Shown here: in pieces, positions 10,360 through 20,511 of the stretch
How positions within the stretch are numbered: position 1 is the first letter of the stretch
Layout of the letters: each line of letters opens with the position of its first letter
From: Candidatus Contendibacter sp.
GTDB taxonomy: Bacteria > Pseudomonadota > Gammaproteobacteria > Competibacterales > Competibacteraceae
Assembly (NCBI GenBank): GCA_029624675.1
Contig: JARSSP010000041.1
Location: 248,001 to 312,000 of the forward strand
Direction of reading: 5' to 3'
DNA length: 64,000 nucleotides
Program-made: the position numbers and the translations under genes
Notes under the pieces: generated by a model
Told to the model about the DNA's origin: nothing
The model's database searches: none
The model's input: only the letters and a program-made list of their open reading frames with translations

Positions 10360-10878
10360 CTAATGCCGCGAACCCGGCGGCAGCGGCGACTCCCGGAAAT
10401 CGGGAAACCGTTCCTCGTCCCGCCCCGCGTGGCCCGCGCCACCCATGATCTCCTCGGCCAGACGGGCGAAATCGGCCGGCTCGTCGGACAGGAGATGCTC
10501 GTACAACACCGCGTCCCAACACTCGATGCGGCTGGCGTAGGCCAGCAGGATCACGGTATCGCGGATGCCGGCGTAATCCAGCAGCCGCCGGGGCAACAGC
10601 AATCGGCCGCTGCCGTCCAGCTCCAGCTCGGTGGCGCCCCGGTGGAAATAGCGGACGAACTCGCGGTTTTTCTTGATGAACAGGTTCAACCGGTTGAGTT
10701 CGGCGGTGACGCGCCGCCATTCATGCAGCGGATACAACACCAGATGCTGTTCGAAGCCGCGATTGACCACGAACCGGCCTTCCGCCTCGACGGGAAGCTG
10801 CTTCCTCAGCGCGGCCGGCAACGCGATCCGCGCCTTGGAATCGAGACTGCATTCGAATTCGCCGAGCAAGCTGGTCAT
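10360..10878 (-). CDS. mraZ: MraZ-type transcriptional regulator, orphan and Bacteroidetes-like
   Basis: MraZ is a double SpoVT/AbrB-fold DNA-binding protein that normally heads the division and cell-wall (dcw) cluster and represses it. Both half motifs are present: LDSKARIALPAALRKQL near the N-terminus and LDGSGRLLLPRRLLDYAGI in the second half. At 172 residues it is longer than the roughly 150 usual in gammaproteobacteria. The linker LNRLNLFIKKNREFVRYF and the tail DEPADFARLAEEIMG resemble Bacteroidetes MraZ rather than the E. coli type, from memory of those sequences. No rsmH, ftsL or ftsI adjoins it. Horizontal acquisition and a different target are likely but inferred. Confidence 0.88.
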   Translation of the reverse strand: MTSLLGEFECSLDSKARIALPAALRKQLPVEAEGRFVVNRGFEQHLVLYPLHEWRRVTAELNRLNLFIKKNREFVRYFHRGATELELDGSGRLLLPRRLLDYAGIRDTVILLAYASRIECWDAVLYEHLLSDEPADFARLAEEIMGGAGHAGRDEERFPDFRESPLPPGSRH

Positions 10879-10954
10879 GAACGCAGACTAGCATACCCAG
10901 GACAGAGAAAGATGTGTTTATCACTACCAAATATGAGAAGAGTTCAACTCATTT

Positions 10955-11314
10955 TCAGGATAGCGCCGCCCATTCCTCTTCGCTGAACAATCGCGAGCGG
11001 GTCAAGAACCGTAAACCCTCGGGACCTTCCAGGGAAAACATCCCGCCCCGTCCCGGCACGACATCAATGATGAGCTGGGTATGTTTCCAGTACTCGTGCT
11101 GGGCGGCGCTCATGTAAAACGGGCAACCCCCAATTTCTCCCAGCCGAACGTCGCCCTCGCCCACCAGCAACTCGCCGTCGGGGTAACACATCGGCGAGCT
11201 TCCATCGCAGCAACCACCGGATTGGTGGAACATCAGTGGACCGTGCTTGGCCTTGAGTTTGGCGATTAACGCCAAGGCCGGATCCGTGGCTAGCACACGG
11301 GAAATGGCGGTCAT
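10955..11314 (-). CDS. DUF779 protein paired with aldehyde dehydrogenase
   Basis: A Cys-rich protein of 119 residues of family DUF779, whose genes are commonly found beside ExaC/AldB-type aldehyde dehydrogenases, as here. Characteristic segments are FHQSGGCCDGSSPMCYP and the following GGCPFYMS; the clustered Cys suggest metal or redox binding (inference). The start is ATG 11314 with AGGAG six bases upstream; an earlier in-frame start at 11350 lies in a palindromic repeat. The biochemical role is not established. Confidence 0.85.
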   Translation of the reverse strand: MTAISRVLATDPALALIAKLKAKHGPLMFHQSGGCCDGSSPMCYPDGELLVGEGDVRLGEIGGCPFYMSAAQHEYWKHTQLIIDVVPGRGGMFSLEGPEGLRFLTRSRLFSEEEWAALS

Positions 11315-11349
11315 GGCAATCTCCTTTGTGTTGAGAAGGATCCTCATCA

Positions 11350-11377
11350 CCCCTCTCCGCCAGTGTGAAGAGAGGGG
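11350..11377. repeat. Palindromic GAGAGGGG-type repeat between aldehyde dehydrogenase and DUF779
   Basis: CCCCTCTC (11350–11357) pairs with GAGAGGGG (11370–11377). The same short palindrome recurs at 14914 and 19391, so this is a dispersed family. Between two co-directional genes it could trim or attenuate the transcript. Confidence 0.6.
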
Positions 11378-11389
11378 CGAGTGATCATC

Positions 11390-12910
11390 TCAGAAAAACC
11401 CCAGTGCGCCGGGACTATAGCTCACCAGCAAATTCTTGGTCTGCTGGTAATGGTCGAGCATCATCTTGTGGGTTTCCCGCCCGATGCCGGACTGTTTGTA
11501 ACCGCCGAAGGCCGCGTGCGCGGGGTAGAGGTGGTAGCAATTGGTCCAGACCCGGCCCGCCTTGATGCCACGGCCTATCCGATAGGCCGTGTTGAGGTCG
11601 CGGCTCCACACGCCAGCGCCGAGACCATACAGCGTGTCGTTGGCGATGGCCAAGGCGTCGGCGGCATCCTTGAAAGTGGTTACCCCCAGCACCGGCCCGA
11701 AGATTTCCTCCTGAAAGATTCGCATCCGGTTATGGCCCTGGAGCACGGTCGGCTGGACGTAGAAGCCGCCCTTCAATTCGCCGCTCATCTCGGCGCGACG
11801 GCCACCGGTCAGGCATTCCGCGCCCTCTTGTCGGCCAATGTCCAGGTAGCTAAGAATCTTCTCCATCTGCTCGACGGAAACCTGCGCGCCCAGCATGGTG
11901 TCGGTATCGAGCGGATGGCCCTGTTTGACGGCCTTTACCCGCGCCAGCGCCCGCTCCATGAATGGGTCGTAAATGGATTCCTGAATCAGCGCCCGCGAGG
12001 GACAGGTACAAATCTCGCCCTGATTCAAGGCGAACATCGTAAAACCTTCGAGGGCTTTATCGAAAAAGTCGTCGTCTTGAGCGCACACGTCGGCGAAGAA
12101 AAGGTTGGGTGACTTGCCGCCCAGTTCGAGCGTCACCGGAATTAGATTTTGCGCGGCGTACTGCATGATCAGCCGCCCGGTCGTGGTTTCGCCGGTGAAG
12201 GCGATCTTGGCGACGCGCGGGCTGGACGCCAGCGGTTTGCCCGCCTCCAAACCGAACCCGTTCACCACGTTGAGCACTCCCTGGGGCAGCAGGTCCTGAA
12301 TCAGTTCCAACAGCACCAGGATCGAGACCGGGGTCTGTTCGGCGGGCTTCAATACCACGCAGTTGCCAGCGGCCAGCGCTGGCGCCAGCTTCCAAACCGC
12401 CATCAGGATGGGAAAATTCCAGGGGATGATCTGACCAACCACGCCCAGCGGTTCATGGAAGTGATAGGCGACCGTGTTGTCGTCAAGTTCGGCCAGGGTG
12501 CCTTCCTGGGCGCGGATACAGCCGGCGAAATAGCGAAAGTGGTCGATGGCCAGGGGTAAATCCGCCGCCAGGGTTTCCCGGATTGGCTTGCCGTTGTCCC
12601 ACGTTTCCGCCACCGCCAGCATCTCCAGATTCGCCTCCATCCGGTCGGCGATCTTGTTCAGCAGGTTGGCCCGCGCCGCCACCGCAGTGCGACCCCAGGC
12701 CCCGGCAGCGGCATGAGCGGCATCCAGCGCTCGCTCGATATCCTCGGCGGTGGAACGCGGCACCTCGCAGAAAGCCTGGCCGGTGACGGGGCTGACGTTT
12801 TCAAAATACTGACCTTTCACCGGTGAAGTCCACTGACCATCAATGAAATTCTGGTAACGGGATTTGAAACTGACTTTCGAATCGGATTGGCCGGGAATGG
12901 CGTATAACAT
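11390..12910 (-). CDS. NAD-dependent (acet)aldehyde dehydrogenase, ExaC/AldB type
   Basis: Oxidises an aldehyde, most likely acetaldehyde or a related short one, to the acid. The protein has 506 residues starting MLYAIPGQ at 12910, where AGGAGG lies 7 bases upstream; a longer frame to 12964 lacks such a site. Family features include the Rossmann segment [19 protein letters not shown], the catalytic Glu in LELGGKSPN and the catalytic Cys in [13 protein letters not shown] (about residue 300). The CTCPSRAL context is typical of ExaC/AldB and acetaldehyde dehydrogenase II. The DUF779 gene follows on the same strand. Confidence 0.92.
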   Translation of the reverse strand: MLYAIPGQSDSKVSFKSRYQNFIDGQWTSPVKGQYFENVSPVTGQAFCEVPRSTAEDIERALDAAHAAAGAWGRTAVAARANLLNKIADRMEANLEMLAVAETWDNGKPIRETLAADLPLAIDHFRYFAGCIRAQEGTLAELDDNTVAYHFHEPLGVVGQIIPWNFPILMAVWKLAPALAAGNCVVLKPAEQTPVSILVLLELIQDLLPQGVLNVVNGFGLEAGKPLASSPRVAKIAFTGETTTGRLIMQYAAQNLIPVTLELGGKSPNLFFADVCAQDDDFFDKALEGFTMFALNQGEICTCPSRALIQESIYDPFMERALARVKAVKQGHPLDTDTMLGAQVSVEQMEKILSYLDIGRQEGAECLTGGRRAEMSGELKGGFYVQPTVLQGHNRMRIFQEEIFGPVLGVTTFKDAADALAIANDTLYGLGAGVWSRDLNTAYRIGRGIKAGRVWTNCYHLYPAHAAFGGYKQSGIGRETHKMMLDHYQQTKNLLVSYSPGALGFF

Positions 12911-13104
12911 GGTGGTTCCTCCTACGATTGGATGGTTCGCGGCAACGGACATGAGCGTCGCCATCTTTTTCAGGTAGCCAGCAGAGCCCCTTTCGACTCT
13001 GGCTTTATCGCCACCTTATCGATTAAGGATAGGTGTTGCCCGTGGAAATACCGCATTAAGGTAAGGTACTGGTGCTTTTAGGCGTCCCTCCTTTGGAAAC
13101 CCCC

Positions 13105-16100
13105 ATGACCGCTTCCCTTCCCCCCATCTCCGCCCGCTGGCAATTCTGGATTGATCGGGGCGGCACCTTCACCGACATCGTTGCTCGCCGCCCCGATGGT
13201 CAGTTGTTGACCCACAAGCTGTTGTCGGACAACCCGGAGCATTACCCCGACGCCGCCTTGCACGGAATTCGCGAGCTGTTGGGCATTCCAGCGGGCCAGC
13301 CGATCCCCGCCGAATCCATCGCGACGGTGAAAATGGGCACCACCGTCGCCACCAACGCCTTGTTGGAACGCAAGGGCGACCGGACCCTGCTGCTGATCAC
13401 CCAAGGCTTTCGCGACACCCTGCGCATCGGCTACCAGAATCGGCCTCAGTTGTTCGCCCGCCAAATCGTGTTACCGGAACTGCTGTACGAACGAGTGGCG
13501 GAAGTGATCGAGCGGGTCTCGGCCCAAGGCGAAGTTCTCATTCCCCTTGATCCCGCCAGCGCCCGCGCACCGTTACAAGATGCTTATAACGCCGGTATTC
13601 GCGCGGTGGCCATTGTGTTTCTGCACGGCTATCGCTATCCGGAGCACGAACGACAGACGGCGAAACTTGCTCGCAAGATCGGCTTCACCCAAATCTCGGT
13701 CTCGCACGAAGTCAACCCGTTGATGAAACTGGTCGGGCGCGGCGACACCACAGTGGTGGACGCCTACTTGTCGCCGATCCTGCGCCGCTACGTGGATCGG
13801 GTCGCCAGCGAACTGGGCAACGCGCGGCTGCTGTTCATGCAGTCCAACGGCGGGCTGACCGACGCCCGCCACTTTCAGGGCAAGGACAGCATCTTGTCCG
13901 GCCCGGCCGGCGGCATCGTCGGCGCGGCGCGCACCGCCGCCCAGGCCGGCTTCGACCGGATCATCACCTTCGACATGGGCGGCACCTCCACCGACGTCGC
14001 CCATTACGCCGGCGAATACGAACGCGCGTTTGAAACCCTGGTGGCCGGCGTGCGGCTGCGCGCGCCGATGCTGCACATTCACACCGTGGCGGCGGGTGGC
14101 GGTTCGATCTGTCGCTTCGACGGCGGTCGGCTGCGGGTGGGACCGGAATCCGCCGGGGCCAATCCGGGACCGGCTTGTTACCGGCGCGGCGGACCGCTGA
14201 CCGTGACCGATTGCAACGTCCTGCTAGGGCGCATTCAGTCCGATTTCTTTCCCCAGGTGTTTGGTCCCGAGCAGGATCAACCGCTAGACCGGGACATCGT
14301 GATCCAGCGGTTCGCGGCGCTCGCCGCCGAGGTTCGCGCCAGCACGGGCAAGACGTACACCTCCGCCGAACTGGCCGAGGGCTTTCTCAAGATCGCGGTT
14401 GAGAACATGGCGAACGCCATCAAGCAGATTTCCACTCAGCGCGGCTACGACATCACCGAATACACCCTGTGCTGCTTTGGTGGCGCGGGCGGTCAGCACG
14501 CCTGCGCGGTGGCCGACGCGCTGGCGATACCGGCCATCTTCATCCACCCTCTCGCCGGCGTGTTGTCGGCCTACGGCATGGGGCTGGCCGACGCCCGCTT
14601 GCTGAAGGAACGCACGGTGGAAGCACCTCTGGCGGCGGAGTTGTCTCCGCTACTGGAACACATCTTCGCCGAACTGGAGCAGATCGGGCGAGCGGAAATG
14701 GTGGCGCAGGACATCCCCGCCGATTGCATCCGAACCGTTCGCGCCGTTCGCCTGCGCTACGCTGGCAGCGACAGCGCCCTGAGCATCGCCGCCGATGTCG
14801 TGGCCGAACTCCAAGCCCGCTTTGAGGCCGTGCATCGCCAATGCTATGGTTTCGTCATGCCCAACAAGGCGCTGATCGTGGAGGCGGCGGTGGTTGAGGC
14901 GATCGGCGGCAACTCCCCTCTCCCGCAAGCAGGAGAGGGGTTGGGGGTGAAGGCCGACGAAGAAGGCGCTCGCGTTGTTCCTCGGCAACCCGCCGCAACC
15001 ATCTCGTTGCACGTCGCCGGCATCGACGCCACCGCCCCACTCCACCGGCGTGAAAAGTTGCGGCCCGGCGACCGTATCGTCGGCCCGGCTATCATCAGCG
15101 AAGCCGGCGCGACCACGTTGATCGAACCCGGCTGGCAAGCCCAGGTCACGACGCGCAGCGATCTGGTATTGACTCGCCACCAGCCACGCCCGCAACGGGT
15201 CGCGGTCGGCACCGACGTGGACCCCATCCTGCTGGAAGTCTTCAACAACCTGTTCATGGCCATCGCCGAACAAATGGGCGTGACCCTGGCCAACACGGCG
15301 CACTCGGTCAACATCAAGGAGCGGCTGGATTTTTCCTGCGCGCTATTCGACCGGGACGGTCAACTGGTCGCCAACGCCCCGCACATTCCGGTGCATCTTG
15401 GTTCAATGGGCGAAGCGGTGCGGGCGCTCATTCAGGCGCATGGCGGCCGGTTCCAGCCCGGCGACGTGTACGCCAGCAACGCCCCATACAGTGGCGGGAC
15501 CCATTTGCCGGACATCACGGTCATCACCCCGGTCTTCGATAAAGCGGGAAAACAGGTCTTGTTCCACGTCGCCTCACGCGGGCATCACGCCGACATCGGC
15601 GGCATTTCGCCCGGCTCGATGCCGCCGGACAGCGTGACCATCGACCAGGAAGGCGTGTTGCTGGACAACTTCCCGCTGGTGACGGGTGGTCGGTTTCGCG
15701 AACGCGAGTTGCTGGAAAAACTGACCGACAATCCCTGGCCGGTTCGCAATCCCCGCCAGAATCTGGCCGACTTGCAGGCGCAGATCGCCGCCAATGAGAA
15801 AGGCGCGCACGAACTGCGGCGAATGGTGGACCACTTCGGCTTGGAGGTTGTTCGCGCCTACATGGGCCATGTGCAAGACAACGCCGCCGAACAGGTCCGC
15901 CGGGCGCTGGACCGGCTGCGGGATGGCGCCTTTGCCTGCGAGATGGACAATGGCGCGGTGATTCGGGTCGCCATCACCCTGGACCGGGCGCGGCGCGCGG
16001 CCCGAATTGATTTCACCGGCACCTCGCCGCAGCAGGCCAGCAACTTCAACGCACCCCGCGCGGTAACGCTAGCGGCGGTGCTGTACGTGTTCCGTACTCT

Positions 16101-16794
16101 GGTGGACGATGACATTCCGCTGAACGCCGGCTGCCTGCGCCCGCTGGACATCGTCATCCCGGACGGCTCCCTGCTCGCTCCGCGCCCGCCGGCGGCGGTG
16201 GTGGCCGGCAACGTGGAAACCTCGCAATGCGTGGTCGACGCGCTGTACGGCGCGCTCGGCGTCATGGCCGCCGCCCAGGGGACGATGAACAACTTCACCT
16301 TTGGCAACGAGCGCCATCAATACTACGAGACCCTCTGCGGCGGCGCCGGGGCGGGACCAGGCTTCGACGGCGCCTCGGCGGTGCATACCCACATGACCAA
16401 CTCACGGTTGACCGATCCCGAGGTGCTGGAATGGCGGTTCCCGGTGCGAGTGGAAGAGTTTCGCATCCGCGCGGGTAGCGGCGGCGCGGGTCGCTGGCGC
16501 GGCGGCGACGGGGTGGCTCGGCGGATTCGATTTCTGGAGCCGATGACCGCCGCGATTCTCTCCAGCCACCGTCGCATTCCACCCTACGGCCTCGCGGGTG
16601 GAAAACCGGGCCAGGTCGGACGCAACGCGGTGGAACGGGTCGATGGTCAGGTGGAGGAGTTATCGGGCACGGCGCAAGCGACGATGAAGGCGGGCGATGC
16701 GTTCGTGATCGAAACGCCAGGCGGCGGGGGATACGGGTGCGCCGCGCCTGAAACCGTTGTCAGCGCGCCCGAAACCCACCGTGCGTCATCCTGA
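13105..16794 (+). CDS. 5-oxoprolinase / hydantoinase HyuA–HyuB fusion
   Basis: ATP-dependent hydrolase predicted to open 5-oxoproline to glutamate. The 1229 residues are close to the usual length of fused OplAH enzymes. The N-terminal HyuA half has [11 protein letters not shown] at its start and [11 protein letters not shown] in the ASKHA ATPase core; the HyuB half begins near [21 protein letters not shown] and contains [17 protein letters not shown]. Oddly, a palindromic repeat (14914–14950) encodes [13 protein letters not shown] in frame near the HyuA/HyuB junction. ATG 13105 is preferred over GTG 13072. The 3′ end overlaps the convergent VTT gene by 35 bases. Hydantoinase specificity cannot be excluded. 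Confidence 0.88.
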   Translation: MTASLPPISARWQFWIDRGGTFTDIVARRPDGQLLTHKLLSDNPEHYPDAALHGIRELLGIPAGQPIPAESIATVKMGTTVATNALLERKGDRTLLLITQGFRDTLRIGYQNRPQLFARQIVLPELLYERVAEVIERVSAQGEVLIPLDPASARAPLQDAYNAGIRAVAIVFLHGYRYPEHERQTAKLARKIGFTQISVSHEVNPLMKLVGRGDTTVVDAYLSPILRRYVDRVASELGNARLLFMQSNGGLTDARHFQGKDSILSGPAGGIVGAARTAAQAGFDRIITFDMGGTSTDVAHYAGEYERAFETLVAGVRLRAPMLHIHTVAAGGGSICRFDGGRLRVGPESAGANPGPACYRRGGPLTVTDCNVLLGRIQSDFFPQVFGPEQDQPLDRDIVIQRFAALAAEVRASTGKTYTSAELAEGFLKIAVENMANAIKQISTQRGYDITEYTLCCFGGAGGQHACAVADALAIPAIFIHPLAGVLSAYGMGLADARLLKERTVEAPLAAELSPLLEHIFAELEQIGRAEMVAQDIPADCIRTVRAVRLRYAGSDSALSIAADVVAELQARFEAVHRQCYGFVMPNKALIVEAAVVEAIGGNSPLPQAGEGLGVKADEEGARVVPRQPAATISLHVAGIDATAPLHRREKLRPGDRIVGPAIISEAGATTLIEPGWQAQVTTRSDLVLTRHQPRPQRVAVGTDVDPILLEVFNNLFMAIAEQMGVTLANTAHSVNIKERLDFSCALFDRDGQLVANAPHIPVHLGSMGEAVRALIQAHGGRFQPGDVYASNAPYSGGTHLPDITVITPVFDKAGKQVLFHVASRGHHADIGGISPGSMPPDSVTIDQEGVLLDNFPLVTGGRFRERELLEKLTDNPWPVRNPRQNLADLQAQIAANEKGAHELRRMVDHFGLEVVRAYMGHVQDNAAEQVRRALDRLRDGAFACEMDNGAVIRVAITLDRARRAARIDFTGTSPQQASNFNAPRAVTLAAVLYVFRTLVDDDIPLNAGCLRPLDIVIPDGSLLAPRPPAAVVAGNVETSQCVVDALYGALGVMAAAQGTMNNFTFGNERHQYYETLCGGAGAGPGFDGASAVHTHMTNSRLTDPEVLEWRFPVRVEEFRIRAGSGGAGRWRGGDGVARRIRFLEPMTAAILSSHRRIPPYGLAGGKPGQVGRNAVERVDGQVEELSGTAQATMKAGDAFVIETPGGGGYGCAAPETVVSAPETHRASS
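14914..14950. repeat. Palindromic repeat inserted in frame within the oxoprolinase gene
   Basis: CTCCCCTCTCCCGCAAGCAG is followed by GAGAGGGGTTGGGGGTGA. This matches the element at 19391 (CCCCTCGCCCGC with GCGGGAGAGGGGCTGGGGGT). The reading frame stays open through it and yields [19 protein letters not shown], a stretch that interrupts otherwise normal protein sequence. Confidence 0.8.
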
Positions 16795-17446
16795 CCAGCC
16801 AGCGCGCCAGCCATGGAAAAAGAATGACCAGTAGCAGGGAACCCAGCAGGGCGGGAGACAGAATATCCCGCACCGTGTTCAGTTGGGCGAGTTGGGTTCC
16901 GGCGTTCACGTAAATGATCGTCAGCGGCAACATGCCGAGTTGGCTGATCCAGTAGAACGTTCTGGCTGGAATCGGGGTCATCCCCATCCACAGGTTCACC
17001 AGGAAATAGGGAATCACTGGGACCAGCCGCACCCCGAACAGATAGAACGAGCCGGATGCTTCCATGCCGGCATCGATCATTCGCAACCGGCTGCCCAGGC
17101 GACGCCGCACCACATCGCGCAAGGTATAACGGGCGGCCAGGAAAGCTATGGTCGAGCCGATGGCCGAGGCGAAAGACACCAGCACCGTACCCCAGACCAG
17201 TCCAAAAACCGCCCCGCCCGCCAAGCTCATGACGATCATGCCCGGCAGTGATAGACCAGTAATCAGCACATGCAGCGCGAAATACCATGCCATGGCGACC
17301 AGCGGATGCCCGAGACGATAGGCCATCAGCGCCCCGTACTGCGATTGCAGATAACCGAGGGTCAAGTAATGGCCAGGATCGAGGGCAAGAATGGCAGCGA
17401 GCAAGACTGCCAGTGACAGGATCACGATCAGCGGCTTCCAGATCAC
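16760..17446 (-). CDS. TVP38/TMEM64 (VTT-domain) inner-membrane protein
   Basis: An integral membrane protein of 228 residues with about five or six hydrophobic segments, starting with residues 4–22. It has the VTT/SNARE-associated pattern: [18 protein letters not shown], then [15 protein letters not shown], then [13 protein letters not shown] and the re-entrant-loop Gly/Pro motifs. Eukaryotic and bacterial members of this DedA-related superfamily are linked to lipid scrambling or membrane homeostasis; the exact role here is unknown. The gene overlaps the convergent oxoprolinase gene by 35 bases. Confidence 0.87.
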   Translation of the reverse strand: MIWKPLIVILSLAVLLAAILALDPGHYLTLGYLQSQYGALMAYRLGHPLVAMAWYFALHVLITGLSLPGMIVMSLAGGAVFGLVWGTVLVSFASAIGSTIAFLAARYTLRDVVRRRLGSRLRMIDAGMEASGSFYLFGVRLVPVIPYFLVNLWMGMTPIPARTFYWISQLGMLPLTIIYVNAGTQLAQLNTVRDILSPALLGSLLLVILFPWLARWLVRMTHGGFRAR

Positions 17447-17709
17447 CAGCGCTATCCTCCGGCGCGAATCGTCGTCGATTTGGAGAATCCGGCGCAGTTT
17501 CCACCTAACACCCTAAAGTTTGATGACAGGCCATCATCCCACCCGGGAACAGCCTTGTTCCGGGGCCGGCGATGCGTTCCCGTCATATTTCGCCCGGATA
17601 ATTGGCGTACCTCACGTTCGGCCGGCAACCCGATCCCCCTCGCCGGCCATCCTGTCTGACCCGCCGAAAGACGTGGCTAAACCAAATACTTTAAACGGGG
17701 GTAAGTTCC

Positions 17710-18195
17710 GTGATCTTTACCCTTCGACCGTTGCGGGACACGGACTTGACCGACGCCACCGCCATCACGGTGGCAAATTTCACCATCGACGGAAACACGC
17801 TGGGCCAGTACGCCGCTCCACGGGTGCGCGAGCGCCTGGCGAGCAGTTTTCGCCACCACGAGTATGCCCCCCGATTCATCGTGGCCGCCAAGGAAGATGG
17901 AGCAATCATTGGGGTGGCCGGGTGGGGAAAGTTGGAGTTTGCTTCCCGAACCTGGGGGCTTTTTCTGTCCAGCGTCAGTCGGGACTATCGGGGCCAGGGC
18001 GTCGGAACCGCGCTGGTTCGGGAACGCCTGCGCCAGATTGAACAAGAAACTCAAAAAGGTCGGGTTCTCGTGTCCACCAGGCACCGGAAACGGTTTGAAA
18101 AACTGGGGTTTCGGTCGGTGGATTACGACGAGGAGCTATCGCTGCACCTGATGTTGAAAAACTTGGACCCGTCACGGTCGCGCCGAGCCAGTTGA
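17710..18195 (+). CDS. GNAT-family N-acetyltransferase
   Basis: A protein of 161 residues beginning at GTG 17710, behind GGGGG at 17696–17700. The acetyl-CoA binding motif is SRDYRGQGVGTALVRERL (about residues 90–107), followed by the helix and the GFRSVDYDEEL end typical of GNAT proteins. The acceptor substrate cannot be told from sequence. It stands alone upstream of the pst operon. The 263-base gap before it (17447–17709) shows no gene or clear signal. Confidence 0.82.
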   Translation: MIFTLRPLRDTDLTDATAITVANFTIDGNTLGQYAAPRVRERLASSFRHHEYAPRFIVAAKEDGAIIGVAGWGKLEFASRTWGLFLSSVSRDYRGQGVGTALVRERLRQIEQETQKGRVLVSTRHRKRFEKLGFRSVDYDEELSLHLMLKNLDPSRSRRAS

Positions 18196-18243
18196 ATCGG
18201 TAAGGCGCCCAGTGGAGAACGAGTCGTAAAAAGGTTCGCCGCA

Positions 18244-18277
18244 CTGTCATCCAATTGCAATAAATGAAAAGCATAAT
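18244..18277 (+). promoter_or_regulatory. Candidate Pho box and −10 element for the pst operon
   Basis: CTGTCAT (18244–18250) is a perfect PhoB half-site. A second, weaker half-site TTGCAAT (18255–18261) follows at the standard 11-bp period. CATAAT (18272–18277) sits 10 bases further on, the spacing expected when a Pho box replaces the −35 element. pstS starts 51 bases downstream. This fits PhoB-dependent induction in low phosphate; binding itself is inferred. Confidence 0.65.
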
Positions 18278-18328
18278 GTTTTTCAATTAGTTATTTCCAA
18301 ATGAAAATTCACTCAACAGGAGTCCATC

Positions 18329-19372
18329 GTGAAGACCTTCCTACCTGCCGCGATCTTCGCGCTGTCGACCAGCCTCGCCAGCCTCGCCCCCGCTTCCGCT
18401 CAGGATTTGCGCTTGACCGGTTCCGGCGCCAGCTTTCCGTTCCCCCTCTACTCCTCCTGGTTCAAGGATTTCAGCAAGCAGTCGCAAGGGATCACCGTGG
18501 ACTACCAGGCCAAGGGCAGCGGCGCCGGCATTCAGGACTTCATCAACAACACCGTCGATTTCGCCGCCAGCGACGCGGCCATGACCGACGAGGAAATCGC
18601 CAAGGTCAAGCAGGGCGTCGTGCTGCTGCCGATGACCGCCGGCGAGATCGTGCTGTCCTACAACCTGGAAGGCGTCAAGGAGTTGAAACTGCCGCGCGAA
18701 GTCTACATCGACATTTTTTCGGGCAAGATCACCCAGTGGAACGATCCGAAAATCGGCGCGGCCAACCCCGGCGTCAAGCTCCCCGACCAGAACATCACGG
18801 TCGTGGCCCGTTCCGATTCCAGCGGCACCACCTACGTCTTCACCGGCCACCTGAGCGCGGTCAGCGAAGAATTCAAGAAAACCATCGGTCACGGCACCAC
18901 CGTGCAATGGCCGACCCGCTTCGTGAAAGCGCCGAAAAACGACGGCGTCACCGCCACCATCAAGCAAACCCCCGGCGCCATCGGCTACATCGAGTACACC
19001 TACGCCATGGCCACCAAGCAGCCGATGGCCATTCTGCAAAACAAGGCCGGTCATTTCGTCTCGGCCGGCGACAAGGCTGGCATGGCCGCTCTGGCGGGCG
19101 CCGAGTTTCCCGCCAAAAAACTGCCGGATTCGGATGTGCCCGATCTGCGCGTGTGGCTGTTCGATCCGGCCAGCAAGGAAGCCTACCCCATCACCACCTT
19201 CACCTGGATGCTGTTCTATCGGGACCAGGACGACGCCAAGGCCAAGGTGCTGCGCGATCTGGTCGAGTACGGCTTGACCAAGGGCCAGGTGATGGCGCCG
19301 AAGATGGGCTACATCCCCTTGCCTGAAAACGTCGTCGAGAAAGTCAGAAAAGCGAGCGCGCTGATCCAGTAG
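18329..19372 (+). CDS. pstS: Phosphate ABC transporter periplasmic binding protein (first PstS)
   Basis: Binds orthophosphate in the periplasm and delivers it to PstCA. The 347 residues start at GTG 18329 behind AGGAG. A Sec signal peptide ends near SAQDLRLTGSG. PstS features are GASFPFPLYSSWF near the mature start, AKGSGAGIQDF, VDFAASDAAMTDEEI and ARSDSSGTTYVFTGHLS; the Ser, Asp and Thr in these segments contact phosphate in known PstS. It heads the pst operon behind a Pho box, and a palindromic repeat separates it from pstC. Confidence 0.96.
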   Translation: MKTFLPAAIFALSTSLASLAPASAQDLRLTGSGASFPFPLYSSWFKDFSKQSQGITVDYQAKGSGAGIQDFINNTVDFAASDAAMTDEEIAKVKQGVVLLPMTAGEIVLSYNLEGVKELKLPREVYIDIFSGKITQWNDPKIGAANPGVKLPDQNITVVARSDSSGTTYVFTGHLSAVSEEFKKTIGHGTTVQWPTRFVKAPKNDGVTATIKQTPGAIGYIEYTYAMATKQPMAILQNKAGHFVSAGDKAGMAALAGAEFPAKKLPDSDVPDLRVWLFDPASKEAYPITTFTWMLFYRDQDDAKAKVLRDLVEYGLTKGQVMAPKMGYIPLPENVVEKVRKASALIQ

Positions 19373-19390
19373 CACCCATGCGAACCCACC

Positions 19391-19432
19391 ACTCCCCTCG
19401 CCCGCTTGCGGGAGAGGGGCTGGGGGTGAGGG
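19391..19432. repeat. Palindromic repeat between pstS and pstC
   Basis: CCCCTCGCCCGC and GCGGGAGAGGGG form a hairpin followed by CTGGGGGTGAGGG. It belongs to the same family as the repeats at 11350 and 14914. In the 161-base gap after pstS it could stabilise the 3′ end of the pstS message or attenuate read-through, giving more binding protein than permease. No ORF is present in the gap. Confidence 0.65.
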
Positions 19433-19533
19433 TTCCGGTTTCGAAGACTACCCCCTCATCCTAACCTTCACCTCCCTGACAGGACGCGAGGGGATCGAAG
19501 GACACTCTTAACCCAAACCTCGCCTGGTGACTC

Positions 19534-20511
19534 ATGGCATCGCACCAATTTGACAACGTTGATCGGTCCGGCTCCGTGTCCGGGCCGCCCTCCGGAGGCG
19601 ATTACGTCCTTGACCGGAGCTTTCGCGGCATCGCCTGGTTCAGCGCCGCGCTCATTCTGGCGCTGGTGATTTACATCGTCCTTGAAATCGGCGGCAAAGC
19701 GCTGCCGGCCATCTCCGAATACGGTTTCGGCTTCCTAACTTCGACCGCCTGGAACGTCCAGACCAAGGAATTCGGCATCCTCCCGCAGATCTGGGGCACG
19801 CTCTACAGCTCGCTGCTGGCCTTGCTGCTCGGCGGCGTCTTCGGCATCGCCATCGCCATTTTTCTGACCCAGGATTTTCTGCCCAGCCGGCTGGCGGCCG
19901 TCTTTCGCACCATCATCGAGTTGTTGGCCGCGATTCCCTCGGTCGTTTTCGGCCTCTGGGGCATCTACGTGCTGATCCCCCTGTTGCGCCCGGTGGCGAA
20001 CTGGCTGCACGCGAATCTCGGCGGCGTGCCCTTTTTTGGCACCTCGCTGAGCGGTCCGGGGCTCGCCCCCGCCGCGCTGGTGCTGGCGATCATGATCCTG
20101 CCCACGGTGGCGTCCATCTCGGTGGACGCGCTGCGGCAGATTCCCTACAAGGTCAAGGAAGCCGCCTACGGCATGGGCACCACCCGCTGGGAGGCCATTC
20201 TCAAGGTGATGCTGCCGACCGCCTCGTCAGGCATCCTGGCCGCGCTGGTGCTCGGCTTCGGCCGCGCCCTCGGCGAAACCATGGCGCTGGCCATGCTGAT
20301 CGGCAACTCCAACCAGATCAGCCTGTCGCTGTTCGCTCCCGCCAACACGCTGGCCGCCCTGCTGGCCTCTAGCTTTCCCGAAGCCGGCCCCGTCGAGATC
20401 CGCGCGCTGATGTACGCCGCTCTGGCCTTGCTGGCCATCACCCTGATCGTCAACGCCGCTGGTCTGGCGGTGATGAAATTCGCCACCCGCAAATTCGAGG
20501 CCGAACGATGA
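19534..20511 (+). CDS. pstC: Phosphate ABC transporter permease PstC
   Basis: Inner-membrane permease subunit of the high-affinity phosphate importer. The 325 residues have six main hydrophobic segments after a short cytoplasmic N-terminus. The EAA loop contacting PstB reads EAAYGMGTTRWEAILKVMLP, and the conserved IMILPTVASISVDALRQIP precedes it. It overlaps pstA by the ATGA at 20508–20511, so translation of the two is likely coupled. Confidence 0.95.
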   Translation: MASHQFDNVDRSGSVSGPPSGGDYVLDRSFRGIAWFSAALILALVIYIVLEIGGKALPAISEYGFGFLTSTAWNVQTKEFGILPQIWGTLYSSLLALLLGGVFGIAIAIFLTQDFLPSRLAAVFRTIIELLAAIPSVVFGLWGIYVLIPLLRPVANWLHANLGGVPFFGTSLSGPGLAPAALVLAIMILPTVASISVDALRQIPYKVKEAAYGMGTTRWEAILKVMLPTASSGILAALVLGFGRALGETMALAMLIGNSNQISLSLFAPANTLAALLASSFPEAGPVEIRALMYAALALLAITLIVNAAGLAVMKFATRKFEAER

